In this document: positions 41,987 through 52,713 of the stretch, piece by piece
Position numbering within the stretch: the first letter of the stretch is position 1
Layout: each line of letters opens with the position of its first letter
DNA from: Microbacterium caowuchunii
GTDB lineage: Bacteria; Actinomycetota; Actinomycetes; Actinomycetales; Microbacteriaceae
Reading direction: 5' to 3'
DNA: 64,000 bases
NCBI RefSeq assembly: GCF_008727755.1
Contig: NZ_CP044231.1
Span: 620,001-684,000 of the forward strand
Notes under the pieces: generated by a model
Databases searched by the model: none
The model's input: the letters and a program-made list of their open reading frames with translations, nothing else
What the model was told of the DNA's origin: nothing
Program-made: the position numbers and the translations under genes

Positions 41987-42264
41987 GAGAATCCTTCGGT
42001 GATCGGGACAGGGACGTCGACAGTTAAGCGGCAGCCCCGCGGGCGCAGGACGCCACCTTCCGCTGCACAGAAGGCCGAAGCGCCGAGGATCGGCGACCGC
42101 CCCCGCGGCGGGGAGATTGTCTTCCGCAAGACGAAAGCCCGGTGGTCTGGCGGCCCCGCCCGGCCCACGGTGGAGTCAGTCGTGGGGTCGGTGCTCACCG
42201 GTGGCGATACCGCAAAGGTGCGGCCGAACCGTCCCCTCAAAAAGCCATCACCGAAAGAGGTCAC
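41987..42264. promoter_or_regulatory. divergent promoter region, 278 bp
   Basis: No gene is seen. It separates the leftward CoA-transferase operon from the rightward alcohol dehydrogenase operon. It holds small dyads such as CGGTGCTCACCG (42189-42200) next to CACCGGTG (42196-42203), and GTCTTCCGCAAGAC near 42120, which could be regulator sites. Neither the mft motif nor the IclR palindrome recurs here. Confidence 0.5.
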
Positions 42265-43374
42265 ATGAGTATGACCACCCGCGCGGTCGTGTGCCGCGCA
42301 CCCGGCCAGCCCTGGGAAGTCACCGAGCTCGAACTCGACGAGCCCCGTGCCAACGAGGTCCGCATCAAGTTCTACGCCGCCGGGATGTGCCATTCCGACG
42401 ACCACATCCAGAAGGGCGACGCCGCCATGCGGATGCCCGTGGTGGGCGGTCACGAAGGCGCGGGCGTGGTCGACGCGATCGGCGAGGGCGTGACCCGGGT
42501 CCGGGTCGGCGACCACGTGGTGTGTTCCTTCATCCCCGCCTGCGGGTCCTGCCGGTACTGTTCCACCGGTCGCCAGAACCTCTGCGACGCCGGCAAGAAC
42601 GCGTCCACCGGGGAGTTCCCCGACGGCACCTTCCGCTTCCACCAGGACGGTGTGGACTTCGGTGGCCTCTGCGTGCTCGGCACCTTCTCGCAGTATTCGG
42701 TCGTCTCGGAGTACTCGGTCATCCCGATCCCCGATGACATCCCGTTCGAGGTCGCGGCCCTGGTCGGCTGCGCCGTCCCCACCGGATGGGGGACCGCGGT
42801 GCACGCCGCCGGCGTCCGCGCCGGGCAGACCGTGGTGATCTACGGTGCCGGCGGTGTCGGCAGCAACGCCGTGCAGGGTGCGGCATACGCCGGTGCGCAG
42901 CGCGTCGTGGTCGTCGACCCGGTCGAGTTCAAGCGGGACATGGCGAAGGTGTTCGGCGCCACCCACACGTTCGCGACGGCTGAGGAGGCCAGCGAGTTCG
43001 TGATCGACGCCACCTGGGGCGAACTCGCCGACCACGCGATCATCACGGTCGGCTCGCTCCACGACAAGGTCATCCACGACGCGATCAGCATCGTCGGGAA
43101 GACCGGACAGGTCACCATCACCGCGGTCGGCAACGGCCGGCTCGAGGAGAACCCCGGGATGCTGATCGGCTACCAGCGTCGTGTGCAGGGGGCCATCTAC
43201 GGAGGAAGCAACCCGCTGTACGACGTGCCGCGCCTGCTGAGCCTCTACAAGACGGGGCACCTCAAGCTCGACGAGCTCATCACCAACCGATACACGCTCG
43301 ACCAGGTCAACGAGGGCTATCAGGACATGCTGGACGGAAAGAACATCCGCGGCGTCGTCCTCATCGATCACTGA
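42265..43374 (+). CDS. NDMA-dependent-type alcohol dehydrogenase, copy 1
   Basis: Zinc MDR dehydrogenase of 369 residues. GMCHSDDHI and GGHEGAGVV carry catalytic zinc ligands; CGSCRYCSTGRQNLC is the structural-zinc loop; IYGAGGVGSNAVQGAAYAG binds NAD. The YGGSNPLYDVPRLLSLYKTGHLKLDELIT and DMLDGKNIRGV blocks match the family that keeps its nicotinamide bound and needs an external acceptor (NDMA in vitro, mycofactocin in vivo). The ATG follows AAAGAGG. It shares the operon with the aldehyde dehydrogenase. Confidence 0.9.
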   Translation: MSMTTRAVVCRAPGQPWEVTELELDEPRANEVRIKFYAAGMCHSDDHIQKGDAAMRMPVVGGHEGAGVVDAIGEGVTRVRVGDHVVCSFIPACGSCRYCSTGRQNLCDAGKNASTGEFPDGTFRFHQDGVDFGGLCVLGTFSQYSVVSEYSVIPIPDDIPFEVAALVGCAVPTGWGTAVHAAGVRAGQTVVIYGAGGVGSNAVQGAAYAGAQRVVVVDPVEFKRDMAKVFGATHTFATAEEASEFVIDATWGELADHAIITVGSLHDKVIHDAISIVGKTGQVTITAVGNGRLEENPGMLIGYQRRVQGAIYGGSNPLYDVPRLLSLYKTGHLKLDELITNRYTLDQVNEGYQDMLDGKNIRGVVLIDH

Positions 43375-43410
43375 CCCCGGACCGTTCCCCTCTTCGAAGG
43401 AGCAGAGACC

Positions 43411-44901
<1,491 letters not shown>

Positions 44902-44914
44902 GAGGAACACGTCT

Positions 44915-46036
44915 ATGGCAACCATCACCACTCGCGCGGCGATCGCCCGGGAACCCCACCAGGAGTGGGAGATCACCGACCTTCAGCTCGACGACCCGAA
45001 GGAGCACGAGGTCCGGATCAAGTTCGCCGCATCCGGGCTCTGCCACTCGGACCACCACATCACCGAGGGCGACGCGCCCGTGCGGTTCCCGATCGTCGGC
45101 GGCCATGAGGGATCCGGGATCGTGGAGTCGGTCGGACCGAACGTGCGCCGGGTGAAGCCGGGGGACCGCGTCGTCTGCTCGTACATCCCCGCCTGCGGCG
45201 CCTGTCGGCCCTGTTCCACGGGACACCAGAACATGTGCGTCAAGGGCCTCAACGCCGGCACCGGCATGTTCCTGGACGGCACCTTCCGCTTCCACAAGGA
45301 CGGTGAGGACTTCGGCGGGTTCTGCTCGCTGGGTACCTTCTCCCAGTACGCCGTCGTCTCGGAGTGGGCTGTCGTGCCGCTCCCCGACGACATCCCGTTC
45401 GAGGTCGGTTCCCTCGTCGGGTGCGGTGTCCCGACCGGCTGGGGCTCGGCGGTCTACGCCGCGGGCGTCCGCGCCGGTGACACGGTCGTCGTCTTCGGGG
45501 CCGGCGGAGTCGGCAGCAACGCCGTGCAGGGCGCCCGTTACGCGGGAGCCAAGAACGTCGTCGTCGTCGACCCGGTGGAGTTCAAGCGCGAGAGCGCGAA
45601 GACCTTCGGCGCCACCGAGGCGTTCGCCACCGCCGCCGAAGCGCACGAGTTCGTCGCCGAGACCACCTGGGGTCAGTTGGCCGACCACGTGATCATGACG
45701 CCCAACGCCGTGACGGAGGAGATGGTCAACTCCGGGGTCATGATGACTGGCAAGGGCGGGAAGGTCACGATCACCGCGGTCGGCCACATCGCGGAGAAGG
45801 CCGTGCACGTGCACGGCGGCGCGCTCATCGGCTACCAGCGTCAGATCCGGGGCGCTCTGTTCGGGGACTGCAACCCGCTCTCGGACATCCCGAAGCTGCT
45901 CGGCCTGTACCGTGCGGGGGACCTGAAGATCGACGAACTGATCACGCGGACGTACGCGCTCGATGAGGTCAACCAGGCCTACCGCGACCTCACCGAGGGG
46001 CGGAACATCCGAGGCGTGATCGTCCACGACATCTGA
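44915..46036 (+). CDS. NDMA-dependent-type alcohol dehydrogenase, copy 2
   Basis: A 373-residue paralogue of copy 1 with the same landmarks: GLCHSDHHITEGD, GGHEGSGIV, CGACRPCSTGHQNMC, FGAGGVGSNAVQGARYAGAKN and GDCNPLSDIPKLLGLYRAGDLKIDELIT. Large stretches are identical to copy 1 (for example PDDIPFEV and VVVVDPVEFKR), so it is a duplication that has since diverged, perhaps for a different alcohol chain. It probably uses mycofactocin for turnover. It is followed 8 bp later by a strong hairpin. Confidence 0.9.
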   Translation: MATITTRAAIAREPHQEWEITDLQLDDPKEHEVRIKFAASGLCHSDHHITEGDAPVRFPIVGGHEGSGIVESVGPNVRRVKPGDRVVCSYIPACGACRPCSTGHQNMCVKGLNAGTGMFLDGTFRFHKDGEDFGGFCSLGTFSQYAVVSEWAVVPLPDDIPFEVGSLVGCGVPTGWGSAVYAAGVRAGDTVVVFGAGGVGSNAVQGARYAGAKNVVVVDPVEFKRESAKTFGATEAFATAAEAHEFVAETTWGQLADHVIMTPNAVTEEMVNSGVMMTGKGGKVTITAVGHIAEKAVHVHGGALIGYQRQIRGALFGDCNPLSDIPKLLGLYRAGDLKIDELITRTYALDEVNQAYRDLTEGRNIRGVIVHDI

Positions 46037-46043
46037 CCCGGTG

Positions 46044-46081
46044 ACCTGTGCGGCGCCGTCCCCGGACGGCGCCGCACAGGT
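46044..46081. terminator. terminator after the alcohol dehydrogenase genes
   Basis: Perfect 18-bp stem ACCTGTGCGGCGCCGTCC (46044-46061) and its complement (46064-46081) around a 2-base centre. It separates the ADH-ALDH-ADH unit from the UGSC unit, either as a terminator or as a partial attenuator. Confidence 0.78.
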
Positions 46082-46108
46082 GTCCGTCCCGAGGGGAAAG
46101 GAAGACCC

Positions 46109-46666
46109 ATGCCCAACGCCATACTCGACCCGACCGGCCGTGCCGCGGCCGATCAGGAGGCTGCACCGTCCGTGCACGCCCCCCGCCCCGCGTCGCTCGC
46201 CGGAGTCCGCATCGGGCTCCTGGACAACACGAAGCACAACGCCATGCTGTTCCTCCAGACGGTGGGCGAGCTGCTGGTGGAGAAGCACGGTGCCGCCGGA
46301 GTCAGCATCGTCGAGACCAAGCAGAGCTTCTCGATCCCCGTCGACGAGACGATCGTCGGGCGATACCGGGACAGCTGCGACGTCGTGATCACGGGCGTCG
46401 GAGACTGCGGATCGTGCAGCGCCGCCGCCGTCGCCGACGGCATCAACTTCGAACGCGCGGGGCTGCCCGCCGCGGTCGTCCTCACCGACGCGTTCCTGAC
46501 CACCGGACGCATGATGGCGGGCGTGCAGGGCGATCCCGACTACGAGTGGATCACCACGGAGCACCCGATGGCCGCGCTGACGGAGGAACAGGTGCGCGAG
46601 CGTGCCGCCGGCCTCCTGCCGCAGGTCGTCGGAATGCTCCTCGGAGAGACGGAGACGGCACGATGA
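46109..46666 (+). CDS. UGSC family protein, cysteine form
   Basis: A 185-residue protein with the hallmark GVGDCGSCSAAAVADG: Cys100-Gly-Ser-Cys103, where some relatives carry selenocysteine (U-G-S-C). Here the codon at 46406-46408 is TGC, an ordinary cysteine. ARVIGLLDN-like start (GVRIGLLDNTKHNAMLFLQTVGELL) and a proline/aspartate-rich end fit the family. The redox-active pair suggests a reductase or desulfurising role, but function is unproven. It overlaps its partner by 4 bases. Confidence 0.83.
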   Translation: MPNAILDPTGRAAADQEAAPSVHAPRPASLAGVRIGLLDNTKHNAMLFLQTVGELLVEKHGAAGVSIVETKQSFSIPVDETIVGRYRDSCDVVITGVGDCGSCSAAAVADGINFERAGLPAAVVLTDAFLTTGRMMAGVQGDPDYEWITTEHPMAALTEEQVRERAAGLLPQVVGMLLGETETAR

Positions 46667-47730
46667 CCACCACCACCCCCACCGAGACCGACATCCTGGA
46701 TCCCGACATCGCGCAGGCGGCCATCGAGCACTGCTACGAGCAGGGCTGGTCGGACGGTCTGCCGCTCGTCCCGGCGAGCCGGCCGCTCGTCGATCGTTTC
46801 CTCGAGGCCGGCGGACGCCCGGCGGAGGAGATCATCGGCCGGATGCCGCAGGTCGATCGCACGGTCACCGTGGAGCTGGCCGCGATCAACGCGGCCATGG
46901 CCGGATGCAAGCCCGAGTACTTCCCGGTCGTCCTGGCCGCCTGGGAGGCGCTCATGCGGGAGCGTGCGACCGGCGGCGGCGGATGGCAGTCCACCAGCGG
47001 CCCGGCTCCTCTGATCATCGTGAACGGGCCGATCCGCGAAGAGCTCGGCTTCAACAGCACGGGCGGCGTGTTCGGGCCCGGGTTCCGGGCGAACGCGACC
47101 GTCGCCCGCGCCATCGGACTCATCGTGCGTAACGCCTTCGGCGTCATCCCGCACGAGCTGGAGCAGGCGACCCAGGGGGTGCCCGGCCGGTGGTCGATCT
47201 GCTTCGGTGAGAACGAGGAGGACAGCCCGTGGCCGCCGCTGGCGGAGAGCCGCGGCGTGCCCGGGAACGCGGTCACGACCACCCTCCTGCGCACCTGCGA
47301 GTACGTCGACAACCGGCACACCACCGACCCGGAGCAGCTGCTGAGCGACTTCGCCGACACCATCGGACGCTCCGGCTCCTGGATCTTCAAGAACGCCATG
47401 GTGGGGGTCGTCCTCTGCCCCGAGCACGCCCGGCTGCTCGCCGATGCCGGCTACAGCCGGGAGGACGTGGCTGCCTGGCTCGCCCGGCATTCCGGCCGCT
47501 CGAGCGACCAGCTCGCCCGTGCCGGCAAGGACTTCGCGGAGAAGGGCGTGCGTCGCCCCGGTGACGGCGCCGGCTCGGAGACCTTCCAGCGCACGGTCGC
47601 CGAGGGCGCCGAGGACAAGGTGCTGATCGCCGTCGCGGGATCGCGGACGGCGGGCATCTCCATGGTGGTGCGCTTCTTCGCCGACTGGTCCGGCATCTCC
47701 GTGCCGATCACCACGGGGGAGGCGTCGTGA
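46663..47730 (+). CDS. UGSC-partner protein of unknown function
   Basis: A 355-residue protein that I cannot assign to an enzyme class. Conserved-looking blocks are CYEQGWSDGLPLVPASRPLVDRFL near the N-terminus, MAGCKPEYFPVVLAAWEAL, STSGPAPLIIVNGPIREELGFNSTGGVFGPG, and VLIAVAGSRTAGISMVVRFF at the end. No transmembrane segment or signal peptide is seen. Overlap with the UGSC stop (ATGA) and with the next SDR start shows tight coupling; the two proteins probably form a complex or act in sequence. Confidence 0.8.
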   Translation: MTTTTPTETDILDPDIAQAAIEHCYEQGWSDGLPLVPASRPLVDRFLEAGGRPAEEIIGRMPQVDRTVTVELAAINAAMAGCKPEYFPVVLAAWEALMRERATGGGGWQSTSGPAPLIIVNGPIREELGFNSTGGVFGPGFRANATVARAIGLIVRNAFGVIPHELEQATQGVPGRWSICFGENEEDSPWPPLAESRGVPGNAVTTTLLRTCEYVDNRHTTDPEQLLSDFADTIGRSGSWIFKNAMVGVVLCPEHARLLADAGYSREDVAAWLARHSGRSSDQLARAGKDFAEKGVRRPGDGAGSETFQRTVAEGAEDKVLIAVAGSRTAGISMVVRFFADWSGISVPITTGEAS

Positions 47731-48593
47731 CGGCTGCGCCCGGCACGCTGGACCCCCTCGAGGACCCGCTCGCGCACCTTGGCGAGCAGTGGATGACCGG
47801 ACGGACCGCACTCGTGACCGGCGCCGGGCAGAACGGCGATCTCCCGGGCGTCGGGTACGCCATCGCGCGACTGCTCGCCGCGCACGGCGCCCGAGTCGCG
47901 GTGCTGGACCGGTCGCAGGAAGCGGCCGACCGCACCGTGGAACGGATCCGCGCGAGCGGGGGAGAGGCCATCCCCATCGTCGCCGACGTCACCGACGACC
48001 TCGAATGCGACCGTGCCGTCGACGAGGCGGCCCGGTTGCTGGGCGGTCTCGACACACTCGTCAACAACGTCGCGAGCGGTGACCGCGCCGGCATCTTCGA
48101 TGTGACCCCGGAGCGCTTCTCCGAACTCATCGACATCAACCTGAAGTCCGCCTGGTACGTCACCCGGCACGCCGTCCCGCTGATGCCCCGGGGCAGCGCC
48201 ATCCTCAACATCTCCTCCGTCGGTGTGCGGGGACGCGGGCCGGGCATGCCGTACTGCGTCGCCAAGGCGGGCGTCGAGAACATGACGGAGGGTGCGGCCA
48301 CGACGCTGGGTCCGCAGGGGATCCGCGTGAACGGCATCGCCGTGGGCGCGATCTGGGGGTCGTTCGCCGCGTCCAACATGGACGAGAACATGCGCGAACC
48401 CCGCCGCAAGGCGACCACCCTGAAATCGGAGGGATCCGCGTGGGACATCGCCCACGCCGCGCTCTTCCTGCTCAGCGACCGAGCGCGGTGGGTGACCGGG
48501 CAGATCCTCGCCGTCGACGGCGGGCCGATGAGTTTCTTCCCGCCCGGACCGCCGATCACCTCCGTTCCCAAGAGCGCCGTCGCGGCGCACTGA
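47727..48593 (+). CDS. short-chain dehydrogenase/reductase
   Basis: A 288-residue SDR from GTG 47727. The cofactor loop is longer than usual (LVTGAGQNGDLPGVGYAIARLL). Later NNVASGDRAGIF, Ser in LNISSVGVRG and Tyr-x-x-x-Lys in PYCVAKAGVENM are intact, with LAVDGG near the end. It is co-transcribed with the UGSC pair and the following zinc dehydrogenase. Substrate unknown. Confidence 0.87.
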   Translation: MTAAPGTLDPLEDPLAHLGEQWMTGRTALVTGAGQNGDLPGVGYAIARLLAAHGARVAVLDRSQEAADRTVERIRASGGEAIPIVADVTDDLECDRAVDEAARLLGGLDTLVNNVASGDRAGIFDVTPERFSELIDINLKSAWYVTRHAVPLMPRGSAILNISSVGVRGRGPGMPYCVAKAGVENMTEGAATTLGPQGIRVNGIAVGAIWGSFAASNMDENMREPRRKATTLKSEGSAWDIAHAALFLLSDRARWVTGQILAVDGGPMSFFPPGPPITSVPKSAVAAH

Positions 48594-48643
48594 CCCAGGC
48601 GCGGCGACGAAGCCCCGACCACGACAGAAACGAGAAAGACGAC

Positions 48644-49753
48644 ATGACTCAGATGGTGCGCGCAGCGGTGCAGACCGGTCCGCGGAAGATCGAGATGCGC
48701 GAGTTCCCGCGGCCGCAGATCGGCCCCGACGACGGGCTGCTCCGGGTGGAGGCGAACGGCATCTGCGGAAGCGATGTGGAGATCTTCCGCGGGCACATCG
48801 GTGCCCCCGACCGGGGACCGTTCATCCCCGGCCACGAGCCGATGGGCATCATCGAGGAGGTCGGCGAGCGTGCGGCCGAGCGCTGGGGAGTCCAGGTGGG
48901 CGACCGGGTCGCACTCGAGGTCATCGTCCCCTGCCGCGCCTGCGACGACTGCCTCACCGGGCGCTACCAGGCGTGCCGATTCCGTAAGTACGGGCACGGT
49001 GTGACCGGCATCGAGGTGGCACCGACCCTCTGGGGCGGGTTCGCCGAGTACATGTACATCTCGCCGAACTCCGTCGTCCACAAGATCGACAAGACCCTGC
49101 CGGCGGAGATCGCGGCCATGTACAACCCGCTCGGCGCGGGAGTGCGCTGGGCTGTCGGCCTGGGGGAGGTAGGTCTCGGGGACAGCCTGCTGGTGCTGGG
49201 TGCGGGCCAGCGTGGACTCGCCGCGGTCATCGCCGCGAAGGCCGCCGGCGCAGAGAACATCATCGTCACCGGTCTCGCCTCCGACGCGCACAAGCTGGAG
49301 ATCGCGCGCGAACTCGGCGCCGATCACACCGTCGTCGTCGACGGCGACGAGGGCAGGGACATCGTCGAGGCCGTGCAGGAGATCACCGACGGCCGCGGTG
49401 TCGACGTGGCGCTGGATCTGACCCCGATGGCAGGCGGGCCGATCACGGATGCTCTCAAGAGCGTCCGCCACGGCGGCCGGGTGGTTCTGGCGGGCCTCAA
49501 GGGCAGTCGGGAGATCCCGCTCGTCACGGACATCATCATCAACCGCGCCATCACGATCAAGGGCGCGTTCGGCGTGGATGTCGACGCGAACCGCAAGGCC
49601 ATCGCCCTGCTCGAATCCGGCCGCTTCCCGCTGGAGAAGCTGCACACGCACACCTTCGGACTGGACGAGGTCGGCCTCGCCATCGACACCCTCGCGGGTG
49701 AGACCGAGGACAAGTCGGCCATCCACGTGTCCGTCCACCCGAACTTCTCCTGA
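48644..49753 (+). CDS. zinc-dependent MDR alcohol/polyol dehydrogenase
   Basis: A 369-residue dehydrogenase of the threonine/sorbitol type: catalytic zinc CGSDVEIFRGH and GHEPMG, structural zinc CRACDDCLTGRYQAC, NAD motif VLGAGQRGLAAVIAAKAAG, and GAFGVDVDANRKAIALLESGRFPLEKL. It differs from the NDMA-type pair by lacking their C-terminal signature, so it is likely an ordinary NAD enzyme. It belongs to the UGSC-SDR-amidohydrolase operon. Confidence 0.87.
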   Translation: MTQMVRAAVQTGPRKIEMREFPRPQIGPDDGLLRVEANGICGSDVEIFRGHIGAPDRGPFIPGHEPMGIIEEVGERAAERWGVQVGDRVALEVIVPCRACDDCLTGRYQACRFRKYGHGVTGIEVAPTLWGGFAEYMYISPNSVVHKIDKTLPAEIAAMYNPLGAGVRWAVGLGEVGLGDSLLVLGAGQRGLAAVIAAKAAGAENIIVTGLASDAHKLEIARELGADHTVVVDGDEGRDIVEAVQEITDGRGVDVALDLTPMAGGPITDALKSVRHGGRVVLAGLKGSREIPLVTDIIINRAITIKGAFGVDVDANRKAIALLESGRFPLEKLHTHTFGLDEVGLAIDTLAGETEDKSAIHVSVHPNFS

Positions 49754-49774
49754 CCCGACGACGAGAGGCATCCC

Positions 49775-50779
49775 GTGATCATCGACGCACACGCCCATTT
49801 CCTGCCCAAGGACTACCCGGCTGACGCCCCCGAGTGCTTCCCGCACATGGAGCCCATCGAGGACAGCACCAATCGGCTGCTCGTCTTCGGTGCCACCCGC
49901 TTCCCGGCGAAGGAGGTGTTCTTCGAAGCCGAACGCCGGATCGAGGCCATGGACGCCTCCGGGGTCGACGCGGAGGTCATCAGCCCGATGCCGCCCCTGC
50001 TGAAGTACGACCTCCCCGCCGCCGACGGGCTCTCGCTCGCCCGGCACGTCAACGACTTCACGGCCGAGCTCACCTCGCATGCACCGGAGCGCATGTTCGG
50101 TCTCGGCATGGTCCCCATGCAGGACCCGGACGCCGCGACCGCCGAGCTCGCCGCGATCAAGGCCGCGGGGCTCGATGGTGTGGAGATCGCGTCCAACATC
50201 CTCGGCAGCTCCATCGGAGATGAGAAGTTCCTGCCGTTCTTCCAGGAGGTCGAGCGGCTCGGTCTGTCGGTCTTCGTGCACGCCATGCCCTCGCCCATGG
50301 ACCGTCTCCCGATGTCCGCAATGGGGACGTACGTCGTGGGCATCGAGGGGATGTTCGCCGCGGCATCGATGATCCTCGGCGGCACCGCTGCCGCCTGCCC
50401 CGATCTGCGAATCTCCTTCAGCCACGCGGCCGGTGGTCTGGCGATGATGCTGCCCCGGGCCAACTACTTCTGGGGCGGGTCCTGGAACGAGGAGCCCAAG
50501 GACCCGAGCCGTGCCGTCATGCCCGAAGACGGGCCGTCTCCGCTGGAGTACGCCCGCCGGTTCTACTACGACTCGATGGTGTTCGACCGGCGCACCATCC
50601 GTTACCTCATCGACCTGCTCGGAGCCGATCGCCTGCTCGTCGGATCGGACTTCCCGGCGATGCTCCGCGAGGAGCCGACCGCGAAGACGCTGATGTCGAT
50701 GGACCTTCCGCACGACGAATGGGAGGACATCAGCTGGCGCAACGCGATGCGTTGGCTGGGCCGGGAAAGCGCCTCCTGA
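49775..50779 (+). CDS. amidohydrolase family 2 (ACMSD-like) enzyme
   Basis: A 334-residue metal-dependent hydrolase or decarboxylase: MIIDAHAHFLPKDYP with the metal HxH, GVDAEVISPMPPLLKYD, GLGMVPMQDPDAATAEL, LSVFVHAMPSPMDRLPM, ISFSHAAGG and LLVGSDFPAMLREEP. It is closer to true ACMSD-like decarboxylases than the copy at 39.7 kb. Starts at GTG 49775 with GAGAGG upstream. It ends the UGSC operon; the ABC importer follows after a structured leader. Confidence 0.86.
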   Translation: MIIDAHAHFLPKDYPADAPECFPHMEPIEDSTNRLLVFGATRFPAKEVFFEAERRIEAMDASGVDAEVISPMPPLLKYDLPAADGLSLARHVNDFTAELTSHAPERMFGLGMVPMQDPDAATAELAAIKAAGLDGVEIASNILGSSIGDEKFLPFFQEVERLGLSVFVHAMPSPMDRLPMSAMGTYVVGIEGMFAAASMILGGTAAACPDLRISFSHAAGGLAMMLPRANYFWGGSWNEEPKDPSRAVMPEDGPSPLEYARRFYYDSMVFDRRTIRYLIDLLGADRLLVGSDFPAMLREEPTAKTLMSMDLPHDEWEDISWRNAMRWLGRESAS

Positions 50780-50783
50780 TCAC

Positions 50784-50873
50784 GCTGGATGCCGGTCCTG
50801 CCATCCCGCGGAATTCGCGTAGATCGGCATCCAGCACTCGGAAAGACTGCCCTCCAAGCCCGGAAAACCGGGC
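50784..50873. repeat. structured leader before the ABC importer
   Basis: An 11-bp inverted repeat GCTGGATGCCG (50784-50794) / CGGCATCCAGC (50825-50835) is followed by a compact hairpin GCCCGG-AAAA-CCGGGC (50858-50873). It may end the upstream operon and shape the leader of the binding-protein gene. Confidence 0.6.
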
Positions 50874-50934
50874 CTCTGCGGCGCTGAAGCCGCCGCGACA
50901 ACTCCGGAACGCTACGTCCAAGGGGAAGCGTCAC

Positions 50935-52713
50935 ATGAAAAGAATTCGCAACGAAGGAAGGTCAGCAGCGCGGCTGATCGGCTCGTTCGCCGTCGTGCTG
51001 GGCCTGGGATTGACCTCGGTGGCCTGCGCCCCCGGCGGGCAGTCCGACGCCACCGATGAGGGAAAGAGCGGTGAGCCGCAGAGCGGCGGCGATCTGACCG
51101 TGCTGCTCGACGCCGGATTCGCGGGAGGCTGGGCCACCGGCCTCGACCCCGCGACCAGCAACACGACCGGGGCGAACCTGCCCCAGAACAGCGCGATCTT
51201 CGGCGGCCTGTTCACCCTCGAGTCCGAGGAGGGCGCGGAGGCAGAGATCGTGCCGAACCAGGCCGAGAGCTACGAGTGGACCGACGAGGGCCGCACGCTC
51301 ACGATCACGCTCCGCGACGGCATCACTTTCACCGACGGCACTCCGATGGATGCCGACGCCGTCCTGTGGAACTGGATCCGGGCTCTGAACTCGGGCAGCA
51401 CCGGCGCTCCCCGGATCGATCTGAAGACCGACGGGCCGGCGCCGACGCTGGACCCGGAGTTCATGGACAGCCTCTGGGCAGCCCTGCCGGAGGACGTCAA
51501 CAAGGCGGACGTCGAGAGCGACCTCACCGCCATCCAGGTCGTGGATGACCTGACCCTCAAGATCCAGCTCAACACGGTGAACGGCTCGCTCCTCAACAGC
51601 TTCCCGGGCACCAACCTCAACCTCATCGGCTCGCCGACGGCGTACGCCGAGATGGGGGCGGAGGCGTTCAGCCTGATGCCCGTCGCAGCCGGCCCGTTCA
51701 TCGTCACCAGCGACAAGCTCAATGAGCGGCTCGAGCTGGAGAAGAACCCGGACTACTTCAAGGAGGGGCTGCCGTACCTCGACGAGCTGACGTTCCAGTC
51801 CGTCGCCGGTGACCAGGTCGCCTACCAGACGCTGCTGGCGGGCCAGGGTGACGTCATCGAGGGTCTCAGCTCGGTCACGCTCATCGAGGAGGCGGAGAAG
51901 AACCCCGATGTGAAGGTGGTCCTCGGAGCGCCCACATCGCCGTACGTGATCCAGCTGAACAGCCGCATCGCGCCGTTCGACGACAAGCGTGCCCGAGAGG
52001 CGATCTACTACGCGACCGACTTCGACGCGATCAATGAGGGCCTGTTCAAGGGGCAGGGCGAGATGAGCCAGTCCTTCACCGCCTCCGGCGGTCTGTTCTG
52101 GGAGCCCGATGTCGAGGGCTACCGCACCTACGACCCCGAGAAGGCCAAGGAGATCGTCGAGGAGCTCGGCGGGCTGAAGGTCACCCTCGGCACCACCGAC
52201 ATCGTCACCGCCCGGTCCGTGACCACCGCCCTGCAGACGCAGTGGGCGGAAGCCGGTATCGATGTCGAGATCGAGGCGCAGGCCCTCGGCGACGTGATCA
52301 GCGACTTCGTCGGCGGGCAGTGGGAGGCGATGCTGCAGACCGCTGGAGCATGGGACCCGTCGGTCGGCATCGGCGTGAGCGTCCGGTTCGGTTCCACCTC
52401 GCCGTACAGCGGCGCGCCGCTGCCGGAGGGTGCGGCCAACGCCGGGGACGCCCTGGCCCGGGGGCTCGAGACCGAGCTCGACCAGCTCCTCGCCGACTCG
52501 ATCGCCACGATCGATCCCGAGGAGCGGAAGGCCCGCTACGCAGCCGTCGCGAAGTACATCTCCGATGAGGCGTACGGACCCTTCGGTATGGCGTTCAGCC
52601 CCGCCCAGGTCATGCGCAAGAACGTCTACGGTCCCGGGCTGACCACGCCCATCCCGGCGCTCGCGGTCAACCAGGGCGTCCTGTACGACCGGGTCTGGGT
52701 CGAGAGTGACTAA
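50935..52713 (+). CDS. ABC transporter solute-binding lipoprotein (family 5)
   Basis: A 592-residue lipoprotein of the oligopeptide/nickel class. A basic N-terminus and hydrophobic core end in the lipobox LTSVAC, giving lipidated Cys31. The SBP_bac_5 body includes EWTDEGRTLTITLRDGITFTDGTPMDADAVLWNW, AAGPFIVTSDKLNERLELEKNPDYF and RAREAIYYATDFDAINEGLFKG. It captures substrate outside the membrane for the following permease genes. Specificity (peptide, sugar or aromatic-derived) is not evident. Confidence 0.92.
   Translation: MKRIRNEGRSAARLIGSFAVVLGLGLTSVACAPGGQSDATDEGKSGEPQSGGDLTVLLDAGFAGGWATGLDPATSNTTGANLPQNSAIFGGLFTLESEEGAEAEIVPNQAESYEWTDEGRTLTITLRDGITFTDGTPMDADAVLWNWIRALNSGSTGAPRIDLKTDGPAPTLDPEFMDSLWAALPEDVNKADVESDLTAIQVVDDLTLKIQLNTVNGSLLNSFPGTNLNLIGSPTAYAEMGAEAFSLMPVAAGPFIVTSDKLNERLELEKNPDYFKEGLPYLDELTFQSVAGDQVAYQTLLAGQGDVIEGLSSVTLIEEAEKNPDVKVVLGAPTSPYVIQLNSRIAPFDDKRAREAIYYATDFDAINEGLFKGQGEMSQSFTASGGLFWEPDVEGYRTYDPEKAKEIVEELGGLKVTLGTTDIVTARSVTTALQTQWAEAGIDVEIEAQALGDVISDFVGGQWEAMLQTAGAWDPSVGIGVSVRFGSTSPYSGAPLPEGAANAGDALARGLETELDQLLADSIATIDPEERKARYAAVAKYISDEAYGPFGMAFSPAQVMRKNVYGPGLTTPIPALAVNQGVLYDRVWVESD

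Noticed and set aside
46406..46408. Possible selenocysteine in the UGSC protein
   Set aside because: The codon is TGC, not TGA, so this is the cysteine form; no SECIS element was looked for further.
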